NCBI RefSeq assembly: GCF_000317615.1
Contig: NC_019780.1
Location: 3,698,722-3,762,721 of the forward strand
Reading direction: 5' to 3'
From: Dactylococcopsis salina PCC 8305
GTDB taxonomy: Bacteria; Cyanobacteriota; Cyanobacteriia; Cyanobacteriales; Rubidibacteraceae
DNA: 64,000 nt
The notes beneath the pieces were generated by a model. The model did no database searches and was not told where the DNA came from. It saw only the letters and a list, made by a program, of their open reading frames with translations. Positions 56,517 through 64,000 of the stretch are shown in pieces. The first letter of the stretch is position 1. Each line of letters begins with the position of its first letter. The translations under genes and the position numbers were made by a program.

Positions 56517-56536
56517 TCTATTCTTCGTGCTGGAGA

Positions 56537-56588
56537 CTCCCAATATAATCGGTAACTGAGCGCGGTCGAAGTTCTGATTTATTGGGAG
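56537..56588 (-). repeat. Probable right-end hairpin of the isrB element
   Basis: On the minus strand CTCCCAATAAATC, which covers the isrB stop codon, pairs almost perfectly with GATTATATTGGGAG about 25 bp further on. Such subterminal hairpins mark the ends of IS200/IS605-type elements that carry IscB-family genes. It could also act as a terminator. Confidence 0.55.
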
Positions 56589-57676
56589 AGGAAAGCACGT
56601 CCTCCTGTTTGTGTGTTTACGATTAAGTTAGTGTTTCGTTTCAAAAGTTGAGTCTTTTTGGCTGAAAATTGTCCCAATCTTTTCCAATCAAAATCGGAAA
56701 CCGATACTTGAGTTTTTGTATCACCCCCTACCCAACCTCTGAACTTAACTCCTTTCCTTTCTGTCTCGACATAATCTCCCTTACGGAAACCGTGTCTGGT
56801 TACTGTTCCTCCGTACTTCCGTCTTACCCCACCTTTAGCTGGAAGCATTAAGTGAAGCTGACGGCGACTAACTGGAGGTCTCTTGATGACAGAAAAAGGA
56901 GCATTAGTTATCTCAACACTTCCCTCAAACCATCCTTTGTCTCCTTTTAAGTATTTGTACTTTAAGAAATCGTGGGAAGCTAAAGCCACGCCATCAACGG
57001 CGTGAGTGGCAGGATTCTGATTTGATTTCTCTCGGTCTTTTTCCAAGCCTAGAGAATCTCGTCGTCTTGCTGTTTCCCACCCGAATTTAGTGGTGACGGG
57101 AGCAATGCTCGGCAGCCACTGTTCCGTCATTACCTTTTGTCCTACCATAACAGGAGAGAACCCCTTATCCCCTTTCGCTTTCAAGATTTCGTAGATGATT
57201 GAGGAAATGGGAAAAAGTTGGGATAACTCTTTGACCACACGATATTCAAGCTGTCGGTTTGCCTTGATACTGGGAGGGAGTTTATGACCTCGGCGGTTAT
57301 CAAACCGTTTCTGACGATGAGCGCGTTGGTCAAAAGGGAGTTTACGGTTAATCCGCCGTCCTCTTCTTCCACGGCGCATCATGGCTCTGGTTTCCATGCG
57401 GTCTTTAACCCGTTGAAAGGGCAACTCTAAATGAGCAGTAAACAAAGTGGCTTGGGAAGACTGAACTCCTATTCCTGAGTAATGTTTCCCTGGGTCAACT
57501 CCCACCGCTATGGGTTGGATTTCTTCTCCAGAGTCAACAGTTAACTGGATAGCGAAGGAATGTAAGTCGTTTTTGTAAATCACCGCTTTTCCTTCTTTGA
57601 GCCAACGTCTAGCACGACTTGTTTTAGTCGGCATTAGTGGTCTTCCTTCTTTACTGATAACTGGTACACGATACAT
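56579..57676 (-). CDS. isrB: IsrB-family RNA-guided nickase (IscB relative without HNH)
   Basis: 365 aa. The N-terminal PLMP domain has GRPLMPTKTSRARRWLKEGK (residues 11-30). RuvC-I is GVDPGKHYSGIG with D61, followed by an arginine-rich bridge helix (RRGRRGRR near 102-108), RuvC-II with E163 in IYEILKAKG, and RuvC-III with H225 and D228 in THAVDGVALA. No HNH domain lies between RuvC-II and III, and the segment SPVMVGQ to GLEKDREK matches IsrB. IsrB proteins nick DNA under guidance of an omega-RNA encoded just upstream. All catalytic residues are present. Confidence 0.85.
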   Translation of the reverse strand: MYRVPVISKEGRPLMPTKTSRARRWLKEGKAVIYKNDLHSFAIQLTVDSGEEIQPIAVGVDPGKHYSGIGVQSSQATLFTAHLELPFQRVKDRMETRAMMRRGRRGRRINRKLPFDQRAHRQKRFDNRRGHKLPPSIKANRQLEYRVVKELSQLFPISSIIYEILKAKGDKGFSPVMVGQKVMTEQWLPSIAPVTTKFGWETARRRDSLGLEKDREKSNQNPATHAVDGVALASHDFLKYKYLKGDKGWFEGSVEITNAPFSVIKRPPVSRRQLHLMLPAKGGVRRKYGGTVTRHGFRKGDYVETERKGVKFRGWVGGDTKTQVSVSDFDWKRLGQFSAKKTQLLKRNTNLIVNTQTGGRAFLSQ

Positions 57677-57829
57677 GGATATAATCCTTACGCTCTGGAA
57701 GTTTTAAGTCTCCTCGCCCACCTAACTCAAGATGTCCCTTCTTAAGGCAACCCTCCAACAGGTTTTAGAGAGGTACAAACTGGAGAAGAATTTGTACGTC
57801 CGTGCCAGAGTTAGGCTCAATGGGCTATT
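57677..57829 (-). ncRNA. Predicted omega-RNA scaffold of IsrB, 3' part
   Basis: 153 nt between the intron and the isrB start codon, highly structured by eye. A long-range stem pairs CCTAACTC (57808-57815, minus strand) with GAGTTAGG (57721-57728), extended by GCCCA/TGGGC. Inside is a hairpin GTACAAA/TTTGTAC (57773-57797). IscB/IsrB omega-RNAs are encoded at this position. The expected 5' part, including the guide, lies beyond the intron at 60492 to about 60575, so the RNA gene appears interrupted. This is inference from family rules and pairing. Confidence 0.55.
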
Positions 57830-60491
57830 GTTACCTAAGCCAGAAGGTCGCCCTCCTGACTCGGCTTCAGAACGGTACGTGAAACTTTCGCTTCATACCG
57901 CTCCTCTTCAAACTACGCTGTACTAACAGAACTTCCCTGCGTAGTTTCCGATTTACGACCTTTCTTTGTTTTCTTTTGGGCTTTCTTTTGCCCTTTGTTA
58001 TTCATTTGTCGTTGTCGGTCTTCAGCAGTTTTCTGATGGTGACAATGACGATGAAGTAATTGTAAATTCTTGTAATGGTCTTTGCCCCCTTCAGCTTTAG
58101 GGACGATGTGGTCAACCTCCACTACATCTTCATCCTTGATGTAAAGCCCACAACGAGTGCATCTGCCTTTCTGACGCTTCATCAGTGTAGCAACCCGTTT
58201 AGATACACCAGGGTATTCTCCCCGACGTTTACTCCAATACCGCCAATCTCCATCGTAAGGAGACCTTGTACCCTCGATTTTTATATGTCTTTCAACTGGT
58301 GTCCATGCGTGTTTCCACAATTCGTGCGTACCCGCAACAGGAGAATTTGGTACATCAGAAGGAGTTGAGAAGACCCATTTGTCTTTTCTATCCTCTTTAG
58401 TTAAATCTTTCTCCTTAGTCAAATGAAAGTATCTCTCTTCACACCATTTGAGGGTTTTGTTAGGATGACGGCGTTTAATCCAGCGACGTAATTTGTTATA
58501 AACTAAATGGTCTATGTGTTTGAATGTCTCTTTTGAGCAGACTGTTTTGTGATAGTTGCACCATCCTATAATAATCGGATTTAGCTTCTCAATGATTACC
58601 TCTTGGGATTTACCTCTCATTGAGTCCAACACTTCCACAATCTTTTCATAGTGTGTTTTGACACTTTTGTCACTAGGTTTGATTATTGTCTTGAATCCGA
58701 GAAGATGACCACTACCATTCTCTCCAGAATGTTTCTTCCCGACCTTATATTGTCGGACGTTCCATCCTAGAAAATCGAACCCTGCTTTCGTTTCATCCGT
58801 ATCATGCAAGGTGTGGCAAATTCTCGTCTTGCTCTCGCTTAATTCTAAGCCTAAGTCTTGTAACCATTGTTCAATCAGCATTTTTGCTTGTTGGATGATG
58901 GATTTATCCTTGTGGAGAACAACAAAATCATCTGCATACCTTACGATGGAGATACTCCGACGGTTTACCGACTTTCCTCCTCTTCCTTTCCAGGTTTCAG
59001 CCCATTGTTTTATGTACTCCTCCAGTCCATGCAGGGCGATGTTTGCCAATAGAGGACTTATCACCCCCCCTTGTGGTGTTCCCTCATTTGTTGGCATCCA
59101 ATCACCTCTATCCAAGACCCCCGATTTCAACCAAGCTCGAATTTGTCGAGCCATAGTCGGGGCTGTATTAAGTTTTTGTAAGAGAACCTCGTGGTCAATA
59201 CGGTCAAAGCATTTAGAGATATCTGCATCTAAAACCCATTTGGATTTTTGTTTAATAGTCCCATATATTGCTTCTCTCGCATCATGGCAAGAGCGTCCTG
59301 GTCTAAATCCGTACGAATTCGGCTCAAATTTTGCTTCCCATTCTGGCTCTATAGCCAATTTGAGAAGTGCCTGCCTCGCACGGTCTTCCATTACTGGAAT
59401 ACCCAAGCCACGTTTATCTTTGCGACCTGGTTTCGGAATCCAGACCCGTCTTAAGGATTTACCCTTCCCTGTAAGGGTCAGGTTTTCAGCAAGGCTCAAT
59501 CGTTGTTTAGGACTTAGGCTTTTTACACCATCTATCCCTGCGGTATTCTTACCCTGGTTATCCTGCGAAATGCGCCGTACAGCTAAGAGTTTAGCGCACC
59601 AAGACCTCAACAATAATCTTTGGAGTTTGTGAACTTTAGCCACGTCACCACTTAGAGAAGCTCGATAAATCCGTTTTTGGAGCTTAAACACCCGTATTTC
59701 AACCTCCTTCCAGTCAATCTGACTCCACTCCGTCTCTGCCATGAGATTAAACCCAAAGCCTAACCAGAGCATTAAAAAGGTCTTTGTCCGAGCATCACAT
59801 TTATACTTCATTGAGTTCATAACTTTACCCTACTTCACTTATTATCTTCGTAATCTAAAGTGGCTACGTCTGCTTATCCTCCTTGTTAAAGAAGGCTTTT
59901 GCTTCTTAGCCAATCCTGCCCTCGTCCTACCTGACAAATGAGCCAGAGATTGCATCCCGACAGACTACTTGAGAAATCGACCTTCCCCAAGAGTATGAAC
60001 GAAGGTTATTTCGTTTCTGATTTCCATTCATTGAGACTTTAGCCCCCTACTATCCTCCGAGTAAATCTATAGGTGTGATATAAGCTACTTGATACTTATA
60101 TCATTTTACTCTGGTCTTATTTCGACCCTTGCGACAGCCTTTACGCAAGTTCCTAATTACGAAGGTTCAAGCATAGGTTTGTTGACTAGACATAGCCTCT
60201 TGCTAGGGATTTACCAGTTTAGGCTTCCAGCAGTGACCCCATTTAACCCTGCTTCATCCTCAAGTGGTCAACTCTGTAGATGAGGGTTACGCTGTCCTCT
60301 CACACCCTGAGAGGGATGGGCTTGAATTAACGGGTTAGACCCTACCTATTTCTTAGCTGTTGCTCCACAGGCTCTCACCAACATGAAAATCAAATTGTCA
60401 AGGTTTTATACCCATAGGGTTTAACCAAGCTCTGGCTTATACCTTAGAGTTCGAGGGAACTAAGCGCGATTTCACCAGAAACGAATCGCAC
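57830..60491 (-). mobile_element. Group II intron 2 (between the VWA gene and isrB)
   Basis: About 2660 bp, minus strand. The 5' end is GTGCGATTCG (GUGYG consensus) at 60491. Domain V lies at 57870-57903 (GAGCGGTATG, GCGAAAG, CACGTACCGTTC). The 3' end is near 57830 (GGTAAC), uncertain by a base or so. About 670 nt of ribozyme precede the maturase gene. Its orientation is the same as isrB and the upstream VWA gene, so splicing from their transcript is possible. Confidence 0.9.
57913..59742 (-). CDS. ltrA: Group II intron reverse transcriptase/maturase (intron 2)
   Basis: 609 aa using the start MAETEWSQIDW; the frame is open to 59820. It has RT motifs including GIPVMEDRARQALLKL, DADISKCFDRIDH and the catalytic YADD in SIVRYADDFVVLH, a maturase X domain, and a C-terminal HNH endonuclease with CTRC, EVDHIVPKAEGG and HRHCHH. 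The last 40 residues are Lys/Gln-rich and low-complexity. All key motifs are intact, so the intron may be active. Confidence 0.95.
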   Translation of the reverse strand: MAETEWSQIDWKEVEIRVFKLQKRIYRASLSGDVAKVHKLQRLLLRSWCAKLLAVRRISQDNQGKNTAGIDGVKSLSPKQRLSLAENLTLTGKGKSLRRVWIPKPGRKDKRGLGIPVMEDRARQALLKLAIEPEWEAKFEPNSYGFRPGRSCHDAREAIYGTIKQKSKWVLDADISKCFDRIDHEVLLQKLNTAPTMARQIRAWLKSGVLDRGDWMPTNEGTPQGGVISPLLANIALHGLEEYIKQWAETWKGRGGKSVNRRSISIVRYADDFVVLHKDKSIIQQAKMLIEQWLQDLGLELSESKTRICHTLHDTDETKAGFDFLGWNVRQYKVGKKHSGENGSGHLLGFKTIIKPSDKSVKTHYEKIVEVLDSMRGKSQEVIIEKLNPIIIGWCNYHKTVCSKETFKHIDHLVYNKLRRWIKRRHPNKTLKWCEERYFHLTKEKDLTKEDRKDKWVFSTPSDVPNSPVAGTHELWKHAWTPVERHIKIEGTRSPYDGDWRYWSKRRGEYPGVSKRVATLMKRQKGRCTRCGLYIKDEDVVEVDHIVPKAEGGKDHYKNLQLLHRHCHHQKTAEDRQRQMNNKGQKKAQKKTKKGRKSETTQGSSVSTA

Positions 60492-60523
60492 CAAGTCTTT
60501 AGGACTCCGTTGGTAGAGTCAAT

Positions 60524-60553
60524 CTCCCGTTATACCCGAAGGGTTAACGGGAG
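60524..60553 (-). other. Strong hairpin downstream of the VWA gene
   Basis: On the minus strand CTCCCGTTA pairs with TAACGGGAG around an inner ACCC/GGGT. It lies about 10 bp after the VWA stop codon and 32 bp before the intron. There is no T-run. It could be a terminator or the first stem of the omega-RNA, whose guide would then include the 3' end of the VWA gene. A second small stem GACTC/GAGTC follows at about 60504-60522. Confidence 0.6.
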
Positions 60554-60561
60554 TTCTTGAA

Positions 60562-61182
60562 TTAATCAGTAATTGCTTTCAGCAACACATCTGGGAGGCT
60601 ACTATTTCCCATTTCCGTCATCGTAATCGTGTCAACAATATCAAACTTTGCTCCCGCGTCTAATAATTGATCATCTAAGGCTTTTAAATACTCAGTAACC
60701 TTCGCATCCTCCCCCACTTGAATCAGAGAAATGCCTAACTCATCATCGCGATCGAGCTTTCGGGAGGTTTCTATAATAAAACGCATCACTCCTTTACGAT
60801 CTTCAGGTTCTCCATCCGTAATCACTAAAATCGTTTCTCCGTTGGGTTTGGTTTCACCAGCCGCTTTGCGTTGAAAATAGTTTTCGATCGCATCTTCTAA
60901 CGCAGCCAGCAAATCCGTTTTTCCCATCGGATCATTTTCCGCATACACCTGAGAAACCTTACCTGATGTTACATTATCGTAACGTCTAAAGCGACTAGAA
61001 AAGAGATAAACCGTAATCCCATCGGGATCATATTCTTCGCACTGTTTCGCTAAAGCGTAAGTCGATTCTTGCGCCACTTCCCAGCGAGATTTCCCCCCTG
61101 GCTGATCTTGAGTGGACATACTCTGACTTTTGTCGATGAGTAATGTGTAATCTCGATTCCGAATTAAAGCATTTTCTTCCAC
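60562..61182 (-). CDS. VWA domain-containing protein
   Basis: 206 aa single von Willebrand A domain. The MIDAS motif DxSxS is in LLIDKSQSMS (about residues 15-24), with further metal-site residues in GKTDLLAALE and VITDGEPED. There is no signal peptide, so it is cytoplasmic. Stand-alone VWA proteins often help AAA ATPases or scaffold complexes; TerD-type stress systems contain similar ones, but none is adjacent. It is 24 bp downstream of ndhN and probably co-transcribed. Confidence 0.85.
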   Translation of the reverse strand: MEENALIRNRDYTLLIDKSQSMSTQDQPGGKSRWEVAQESTYALAKQCEEYDPDGITVYLFSSRFRRYDNVTSGKVSQVYAENDPMGKTDLLAALEDAIENYFQRKAAGETKPNGETILVITDGEPEDRKGVMRFIIETSRKLDRDDELGISLIQVGEDAKVTEYLKALDDQLLDAGAKFDIVDTITMTEMGNSSLPDVLLKAITD

Positions 61183-61206
61183 GACTTCACCTTCCTGTCT
61201 CTACTT

Positions 61207-61683
61207 TTAAGCAGCGGCTAACAATGATGATAATTTCTCCCAACGGAAAGCGCGATCGCCCCCTAATTCCACAACCACTCTCACTTTCGGTTCAATTTCG
61301 TGAAACTTCGCCAAATAATCCAATTCTTGGCGGGAGAGAACAAACCCTTCAATCAGCCATAAGACTAACCCTTTTTTATTCTCAGGTAAGATATCTAATT
61401 GAGAATCCACGATCGGAGGCAGAAAATAAACATCTCCCACCGCCGCACTTTGACCAATATTTTTCTTTCCCAGATGAGCGGGACGAACGCCATGCACCCT
61501 TTTTAAGTAGGAAGCGGGGTCTCCCAACCCTTTCGCCGTCAGATGCAGGGTGACATATCCCTTCGTGCGTAAACGACGCTGATAACGCCCTTCAAAGCCT
61601 CCTTCGGACGGCGCATAAACCGCCAGCGCCCCAGATGTTTCCAGATCACGAATAAACTTGTTACCAGTTGTTAATAGTGGCAT
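61207..61683 (-). CDS. ndhN: NAD(P)H-quinone oxidoreductase subunit N
   Basis: 158 aa subunit specific to the photosynthetic NDH-1 complex, on the cytoplasmic arm near the membrane. Signatures are GGFEGRYQRRLR, HLTAKGLGDPASYL, GVRPAHLGKKNIG and the final VELGGDRAFRWEKL. It takes part in respiration, cyclic electron flow around photosystem I and CO2 uptake. It is divergent from the S10 ribosomal operon, an arrangement I recall from other cyanobacteria. Confidence 0.95.
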   Translation of the reverse strand: MPLLTTGNKFIRDLETSGALAVYAPSEGGFEGRYQRRLRTKGYVTLHLTAKGLGDPASYLKRVHGVRPAHLGKKNIGQSAAVGDVYFLPPIVDSQLDILPENKKGLVLWLIEGFVLSRQELDYLAKFHEIEPKVRVVVELGGDRAFRWEKLSSLLAAA

Positions 61684-62189
61684 CGGTTACTTTAATTTTT
61701 ATAAAATCCTCAAGCCATATTTTGACACAATCTTAGGGGATAAAATCAGTTCTCATTGCATCTTGCATAAATCCTTTAGATTTGATATAGTTATTGATTG
61801 TGACTCAAAAATCGGAAAAAGCAGTGTAACGCTCAAAGCACGAACTGCTGAAAACCGAATGAACCCAAAATAACACCGAGATCGAGTCGCCTCGTCACGG
61901 AAACTGGAGAAACCCTTATCAGCTTTCTTCAAGTCTTGACGAAACCCAAGCGACTGTAGAAGCTCAGATTCTAACTAATCGCCCTTCTCAGACTCAATCA
62001 ACAACACGAACAGTGGGTGTAGTGCGAAAACAATTGCAGTCGAAACCAGAAGGGAAAACCTAGATGAAATCGTTATTCTTGAGGACGCTAGTCGCTCCAA
62101 ACCTCAATTGTATGGGGTAGAGCCGTCTTTGGGTCGCATCTTGTCATGGTAAATCTTATATTGTTGTTTATTTTTAAGGGGGATCATCT
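61684..62189. other. Intergenic region between ndhN and the S10 operon
   Basis: 506 bp. A candidate promoter lies at 61763-61791. Around 61870-62063 about 60 plus-strand codons are open but have no start codon and resemble nothing I know, so they may be a gene relic or chance. No dispersed repeat of the types seen elsewhere is present. Confidence 0.4.
61763..61791 (+). promoter_or_regulatory. Candidate promoter of the S10 operon
   Basis: TTGCAT, 17-bp spacer, TATAGT on the plus strand, about 400 bp before rplC. The boxes match the consensus in 4 and 5 of 6 positions. It would give a long leader, which in S10 operons can carry autoregulation. Confidence 0.35.
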
Positions 62190-62831
62190 GTGTCTGTCGG
62201 TTTAATGGGTCGAAAACTGGGAATGACTCAAATTTTTGACCAAGAACAAGGAACTGCAATTCCCGTAACAGTGATTGAAGTCGGTCCCTGTACCGTCACC
62301 CAAATCAAAACCCCCAGTACGGATGGTTATAGCGCCGTTCAACTGGGTTATCGCAATACAAAAGAAAAACTGCTCACGAAACCCGAATTAGGACATTTGA
62401 AAAAAGCAGACGCGCCTAACCTCAGTCACTTAAAAGAGTATCGGGTGCAAGATACCAGCGAGTATGAACTGGGACAATCTTTAAACGCGGAACTATTTAG
62501 TGAAGTGGAATTAGTAGATGTTAGGGGAACGAGTACGGGTCGCGGTTTTGCCAGTAATCATAAGCGTCACGGCTTCGCACGGGGTCCCATGACTCACGGC
62601 TCGAAAAACCATCGTCTTCCAGGGTCGATCGGACCTGGAACAACTCCAGGGCGAGTTTATCCAGGAAAACGAATGTCGGGACGCATGGGCGGAAAAACCG
62701 TCACCACCCGCAAATTAAAAGTGGTGCGAGTCGATAGTGAGAAAAACGTGATCTTGGTTAAGGGGTCAATTCCTGGGAAATCGGGAGGATTATTAAGCAT
62801 TACTCCCAGTAATATCGTCGGGAAAGCCTAA
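62190..62831 (+). CDS. rplC: 50S ribosomal protein L3
   Basis: 213 aa. It begins with GTG ([16 protein letters not shown]) after an AAGGGGGA ribosome binding site. The conserved loop reaching the peptidyl transferase centre is present ([24 protein letters not shown], about residues 148-171). It is the first gene of the cyanobacterial S10 cluster, which lacks rpsJ at this position. It is followed after 29 bp by rplD. Confidence 0.97.
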   Translation: MSVGLMGRKLGMTQIFDQEQGTAIPVTVIEVGPCTVTQIKTPSTDGYSAVQLGYRNTKEKLLTKPELGHLKKADAPNLSHLKEYRVQDTSEYELGQSLNAELFSEVELVDVRGTSTGRGFASNHKRHGFARGPMTHGSKNHRLPGSIGPGTTPGRVYPGKRMSGRMGGKTVTTRKLKVVRVDSEKNVILVKGSIPGKSGGLLSITPSNIVGKA

Positions 62832-62860
62832 GTGAAAGGAAAACTGGAAACAAACGAACT

Positions 62861-63493
62861 ATGGTTAACTGTGTCGTAAAAAATTGGCAAGGAGAAGCGG
62901 TGGGGGAAGCCACCCTAGAACTAAAAGTCGCCAAACCTGAAAACGCAGAACATATTGTCCATCGGGCAGTGGTTCGGCACACTACCAATGCGCGTCAAGG
63001 TAGTGCTTCCACGAAAACGCGGTCAGAAGTGCGCGGTGGCGGACGCAAACCTTGGCGACAAAAAGGAACAGGACGCGCTCGCGCGGGTTCGAGTCGTTCC
63101 CCGTTATGGCGCGGTGGTGGTGTCATTTTTGGACCGAAACCCCGTGATTTCAATATTAAAATGAACCGCAAAGAACGGCGGTTGGCGTTGAGAACGGCTT
63201 TGGCAAGTCGAGGGGAAGATTTATTTGTGGTTGAACCCTTCGCGGAACAACTTCCCCAACCGAAAACGAAAGATTTGGCACAAGCGCTGACTCGTTGGGG
63301 GATTGAACCTGGCGTTAAGGTGTTGATGATCTTAGATGAGTTTGCGGATAATGTCGCTCTCTCAGCACGAAATTTGCCCAATGTGAAGTTAATTCGAGCC
63401 GACAGCTTGAATGTTTATGATGTTCTCTTGGCGCACAAGATTGTCACCACCCCCAGCGCGATCGAAAAAATTCAGGAGGTTTATGGTGATTGA
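62861..63493 (+). CDS. rplD: 50S ribosomal protein L4
   Basis: 210 aa. The tunnel-lining loop with [19 protein letters not shown] (about residues 57-75) is diagnostic. The later [17 protein letters not shown] is also conserved. In some bacteria L4 autoregulates the operon. The last codons overlap the start of rplW by 11 bp. Confidence 0.97.
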   Translation: MVNCVVKNWQGEAVGEATLELKVAKPENAEHIVHRAVVRHTTNARQGSASTKTRSEVRGGGRKPWRQKGTGRARAGSSRSPLWRGGGVIFGPKPRDFNIKMNRKERRLALRTALASRGEDLFVVEPFAEQLPQPKTKDLAQALTRWGIEPGVKVLMILDEFADNVALSARNLPNVKLIRADSLNVYDVLLAHKIVTTPSAIEKIQEVYGD

Positions 63494-63788
63494 AAAAACT
63501 GAGCGTGACTTAATTGATTTAGTCCGCAAACCCGTGATTACGGAAAAAGCGATCGTTCTCTTAGAGCAGAACAAATATGTGTTTGATGTGGCAAAAAAAG
63601 CCACTAAACCTGACATTAAAAAGGCGATCGAAACGTTATTTGAGGTGACAGTGACCAAGATTAACGTGCAGAATCTGCCTCCGAAAAAACGCCGCATGGG
63701 GAAATATATGGGGAAAAAAGCTCAATATAAGCGGGCGATCGTCACGTTAGCCGAAGACGATGAAATTACCCTATTCCCAGAAGTTTAA
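63483..63788 (+). CDS. rplW: 50S ribosomal protein L23
   Basis: 101 aa. L23 sits at the tunnel exit and is the docking site for trigger factor and SRP (Ffh is encoded at 25597-27051). The ATG at 63483 follows CAGGAGGTTT, a strong ribosome binding site, and gives [14 protein letters not shown]. The conserved [11 protein letters not shown] and [14 protein letters not shown] are present. An upstream in-frame extension to 63411 overlaps rplD and is rejected. Confidence 0.96.
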   Translation: MVIEKTERDLIDLVRKPVITEKAIVLLEQNKYVFDVAKKATKPDIKKAIETLFEVTVTKINVQNLPPKKRRMGKYMGKKAQYKRAIVTLAEDDEITLFPEV

Positions 63789-63823
63789 ACTATTGTCTGT
63801 TGTCATAGCGCAAGGAAAAAAAT

Positions 63824-64000
63824 ATGAGTATCCGTTCCTATCGCCCTTATACCCCAGGGAGACGACAAGCCACCGTTTCCGACTTTGCAGAGATTACCCG
63901 CTCGAAACCAGAAAAATCTCTTACCAAATACAAACATCGTAAAAAAGGACGGAATAATCGCGGCGTTATTACCAGTCGTCGTCGCGGTGGTGGTCATAAA
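63824..64000 (+). CDS. rplB: 50S ribosomal protein L2 (partial)
   Basis: The first 59 codons are visible, running off the window end. The start [15 protein letters not shown] and the segment [18 protein letters not shown] are typical of L2, a core protein near the peptidyl transferase centre. An AAGGAAAA ribosome binding site precedes the ATG. It is the fourth gene of the operon, as expected. Confidence 0.97.
   Translation, partial: MSIRSYRPYTPGRRQATVSDFAEITRSKPEKSLTKYKHRKKGRNNRGVITSRRRGGGHK

Noticed and set aside
58811-59632. 273-codon open frame on the plus strand
   Set aside because: It is the shadow of the intron 2 maturase gene, which has clear RT and HNH motifs on the minus strand.
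61880-62063. Small protein upstream of rplC
   Set aside because: About 50-60 codons are open on the plus strand but no start codon or ribosome binding site is present, and no family is recognised.

Overview
The window comes from a halotolerant cyanobacterium. Oxygenic phototroph genes run through it: psaD, ndhN, acsF, chlM, a CruA-type lycopene cyclase and a cyanobacterial-order atp operon with separate b and b' subunits. CGATCG and GCGATCGC sites are abundant. An adjacent pair of methyltransferases makes glycine betaine by three methylations of glycine, and both closely resemble what I remember of the Aphanothece halophytica enzymes. This points to the Halothece / Euhalothece / Dactylococcopsis group; the genus is inferred, not proven.

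Layout. 1-5 kb: atp operon on the minus strand (protein I, a, c, b', b, delta, alpha). 5-9.4 kb: serine hydrolase, psaD, then an arsBHC-type arsenic operon whose arsH is broken by an internal deletion, with two copies of a likely ArsR operator upstream. 9.3-14.4 kb: antitoxin with a truncated toxin, SGNH hydrolase, DUF3153 lipoprotein, a decayed restriction-modification methylase and a seven-copy 52-bp tandem repeat. 14.4-17.5 kb: speA, preceded by two ~200-bp promoter-bearing modules, then rpmF. 17.6-33 kb: mostly housekeeping and conserved genes (NADAR, fibrillin, ffh, hicBA, proB, yqeG). 33-45.5 kb: thioredoxin-domain protein, CruA, acsF-chlM-nagA, dapF, hfq, an M23 peptidase, a RibD-like reductase and rnc. 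45.6-48 kb: RNase P RNA and the betaine operon. 48.5-53.1 kb: a histidine kinase, then grxC and tadA, which overlap and are both interrupted by one group II intron. 53.3-56 kb: ribD, a HAD hydrolase, mreD. 56.5-60.5 kb: an IsrB-type RNA-guided nickase gene, with a second group II intron lodged in its upstream non-coding RNA region. 60.5-64 kb: a VWA protein, ndhN and the start of the S10 ribosomal operon (rplC, rplD, rplW, rplB partial).

The genome is repeat-rich. Intergenic spaces hold heptanucleotide tandem repeats, dispersed hairpins built on GTTGGGT, and several short MITE-like elements, two of which have clear terminal inverted repeats and target-site duplications. Decay of accessory genes (arsH, the toxin, the R-M methylase) fits an actively rearranging genome.

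The two observations I rate highest are the IsrB locus whose predicted omega-RNA is split by a group II intron, and the intron sitting four bases after the tadA start codon inside the grxC/tadA overlap. In the second case precise splicing is predicted to restore both reading frames at once.
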